Of a DNA stretch of 64,000 bases, positions 63,325 to 64,000 are shown in pieces. Made by a program: the position numbers and the translations under genes. Where the stretch lies: assembly GCF_903166585.1 (NCBI RefSeq), contig NZ_CAESCM010000018.1, positions 1-64,000 of the forward strand, in the 5' to 3' direction. This stretch comes from Pedobacter ghigonis (GTDB taxonomy: Bacteria > Bacteroidota > Bacteroidia > Sphingobacteriales > Sphingobacteriaceae). Position 1 is the stretch's first letter. Each line of letters starts with the position of its first letter. Below the pieces are notes generated by a model, which did no database searches, was not told the origin of the DNA, and was given only the letters and a program-made list of their open reading frames with translations.

Positions 63325-63470
63325 GTATTTAATAATTTTTTTTGCAAAGATAGGTTTGCAAACGGATCAAAGAAGTTTTAACAGGATTTTTTTTGGAAGC
63401 AGGACAATACAGGATGAAACTGAAGAATTTAATCTTTAATTTTATAAATAACCACCCTAACCAAATTGAT

Positions 63471-64000
63471 ATGAGAATTAGCCATTTAACATTTCTTGCT
63501 TTTTTAACCTTGCTAACCGTTTCGGGTTTTGCACCCGATAAACAGTATGCCCAACGTTTGGGTATTATGTCGGGCTTAGGGCAAGACAGTATTGCCCATG
63601 CCGGTGGTTTTACCATGATTGGCGAATCGGTAAGGAAAATGCTTGCCCCTGCTGTAACCGACGATGCTTTTAACGCCAACCTGAAACAGATGAAAGCTGC
63701 CAGGTGTAAAGTAACCGTGTGTAACCTGTTTTTTCCGGGGAACATTAAAATAGCAGGTCCAGATGTGGTAGAAAGCAAGGTTTTATCGTACGCCGATTCG
63801 GTACTTTCGAGGGCAGGGCAGGCAGGCGTAAAGCTGATTGTTTTAGGTAGCGGAGGTTCGCGCAATATCCCGGTAGGTTACGATCTGGCTAAAGCTAAAA
63901 CAGATTTTGTGGCACTTTGTAAAAAAATAGGGCAGCTTGGGGCAAAATATAAAGTGGTAATAGCACTCGAAAACCTCGAAACCACCGAAACCACTTTTAT
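63471..64000 (+). CDS. Exported sugar phosphate isomerase/epimerase-like protein (partial)
   Basis: The gene starts at 63471 and runs off the window; 176 codons are visible. A signal peptide (HLTFLAFLTLLTVSGFAP) is followed by a TIM-barrel of the xylose-isomerase-like type: AARCKVTVCNLFFPGN, YADSVLSRAGQAGVKLIVLG, SGGSRNIPVGYD and VVIALENLETTETTF, the last resembling the metal-ligand Glu strand of the family. Such exported proteins are common in Bacteroidetes and act on sugars or their derivatives. Substrate unknown. Confidence 0.72.
   Translation, partial: MRISHLTFLAFLTLLTVSGFAPDKQYAQRLGIMSGLGQDSIAHAGGFTMIGESVRKMLAPAVTDDAFNANLKQMKAARCKVTVCNLFFPGNIKIAGPDVVESKVLSYADSVLSRAGQAGVKLIVLGSGGSRNIPVGYDLAKAKTDFVALCKKIGQLGAKYKVVIALENLETTETTF

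Noticed and set aside
63329..63865. 178-aa minus-strand ORF at the right edge
   Set aside because: Antisense to the exported sugar isomerase-like gene, which has a signal peptide and TIM-barrel motifs.

Overview
The window is a Bacteroidetes chromosome segment, most likely from a Pedobacter-like member of the Sphingobacteriaceae. The clues are Bacteroidetes-style promoters (a -7 box of the TAnnTTTG type), a TonB receptor that opens with a carboxypeptidase-regulatory-like domain, LytS/LytTR signalling, Bacteroidetes-type MobC and relaxase proteins, TolC-RND-MFP gene order, GH105 and sulfatase genes, and TlpA-like thiol proteins. The organism call is an inference from gene content; there is no rRNA or tRNA in the window.

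Layout. (1) About 1-22.3 kb is an accessory, visibly AT-richer mobile region. It begins with a transposase fragment abutting a full-length serine recombinase (172-1644) and ends with a second serine recombinase (21105-21920) that lacks its C-terminal half. That second recombinase is fused tail-to-tail with a relaxase (20697-21134) that has also lost its C-terminus. A mobC gene and an oriT-like inverted repeat lie just before. Between the recombinases is a defence island: a two-gene Hachiman system (hamA-hamB, 4023-7614) flanked by diverged direct repeats of about 425 bp; a 666-aa protein of unknown function (8503-10503, minus strand); and, divergently, a 1956-aa Cap4-nuclease/STAND-NTPase protein resembling Avs antiphage sensors. 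The last is followed by a membrane-protein gene split by a frameshift and by an AbiGi-family gene. This four-ORF transcription unit (10612-19607) is the best candidate for an undescribed defence system. (2) 22.9-28.6 kb is a tripartite RND efflux operon (TolC-RND-MFP) closed by a strong terminator. (3) 28.8-33.7 kb, all on the minus strand, is a sulfane-sulfur module: a split YeeE/YedE transporter, a methyltransferase, a CstB-like persulfide dioxygenase/rhodanese fusion, a TauE exporter and a Crp-family regulator. The same GTGAC-N4-GTCAC palindrome stands before both the dioxygenase and the exporter genes. (4) 34.4-39.7 kb holds a NamZ-like (DUF1343) peptidoglycan enzyme, a LytTR response regulator with its LytS-type kinase, and a TlpA-family protein. 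(5) 40.1-46.5 kb has a frameshifted lipoprotein gene, a GT39-type transferase overlapping a PAP2 phosphatase, a sulfatase and a divergent GH105 hydrolase. (6) 46.8-52.6 kb has kynureninase and tryptophan 2,3-dioxygenase, an exported epoxide-hydrolase-like enzyme, and an ABC-F/TetR pair. (7) 52.6-62.6 kb starts with a 1-kb leader region carrying an inverted-repeat element and a tandemly duplicated, S-box-like structured leader. It continues with a redox operon: two paralogous TlpA-type thiol proteins, YceI, a di-haem cytochrome c peroxidase, a TonB receptor, a DUF4397 lipoprotein and a Tat-exported Fe/Mn superoxide dismutase. (8) The right edge holds a 196-aa protein of unknown function and the start of an exported sugar-phosphate isomerase/epimerase-like gene that runs off the window.

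How the parts fit. The first third reads as a decayed mobilizable island that carried antiphage genes into the chromosome. The rest is ordinary host sequence dealing with drug efflux, reactive sulfur, envelope and glycan turnover, tryptophan catabolism and periplasmic oxidative stress. Function calls rest on motifs and family recognition by eye; no database search was possible.
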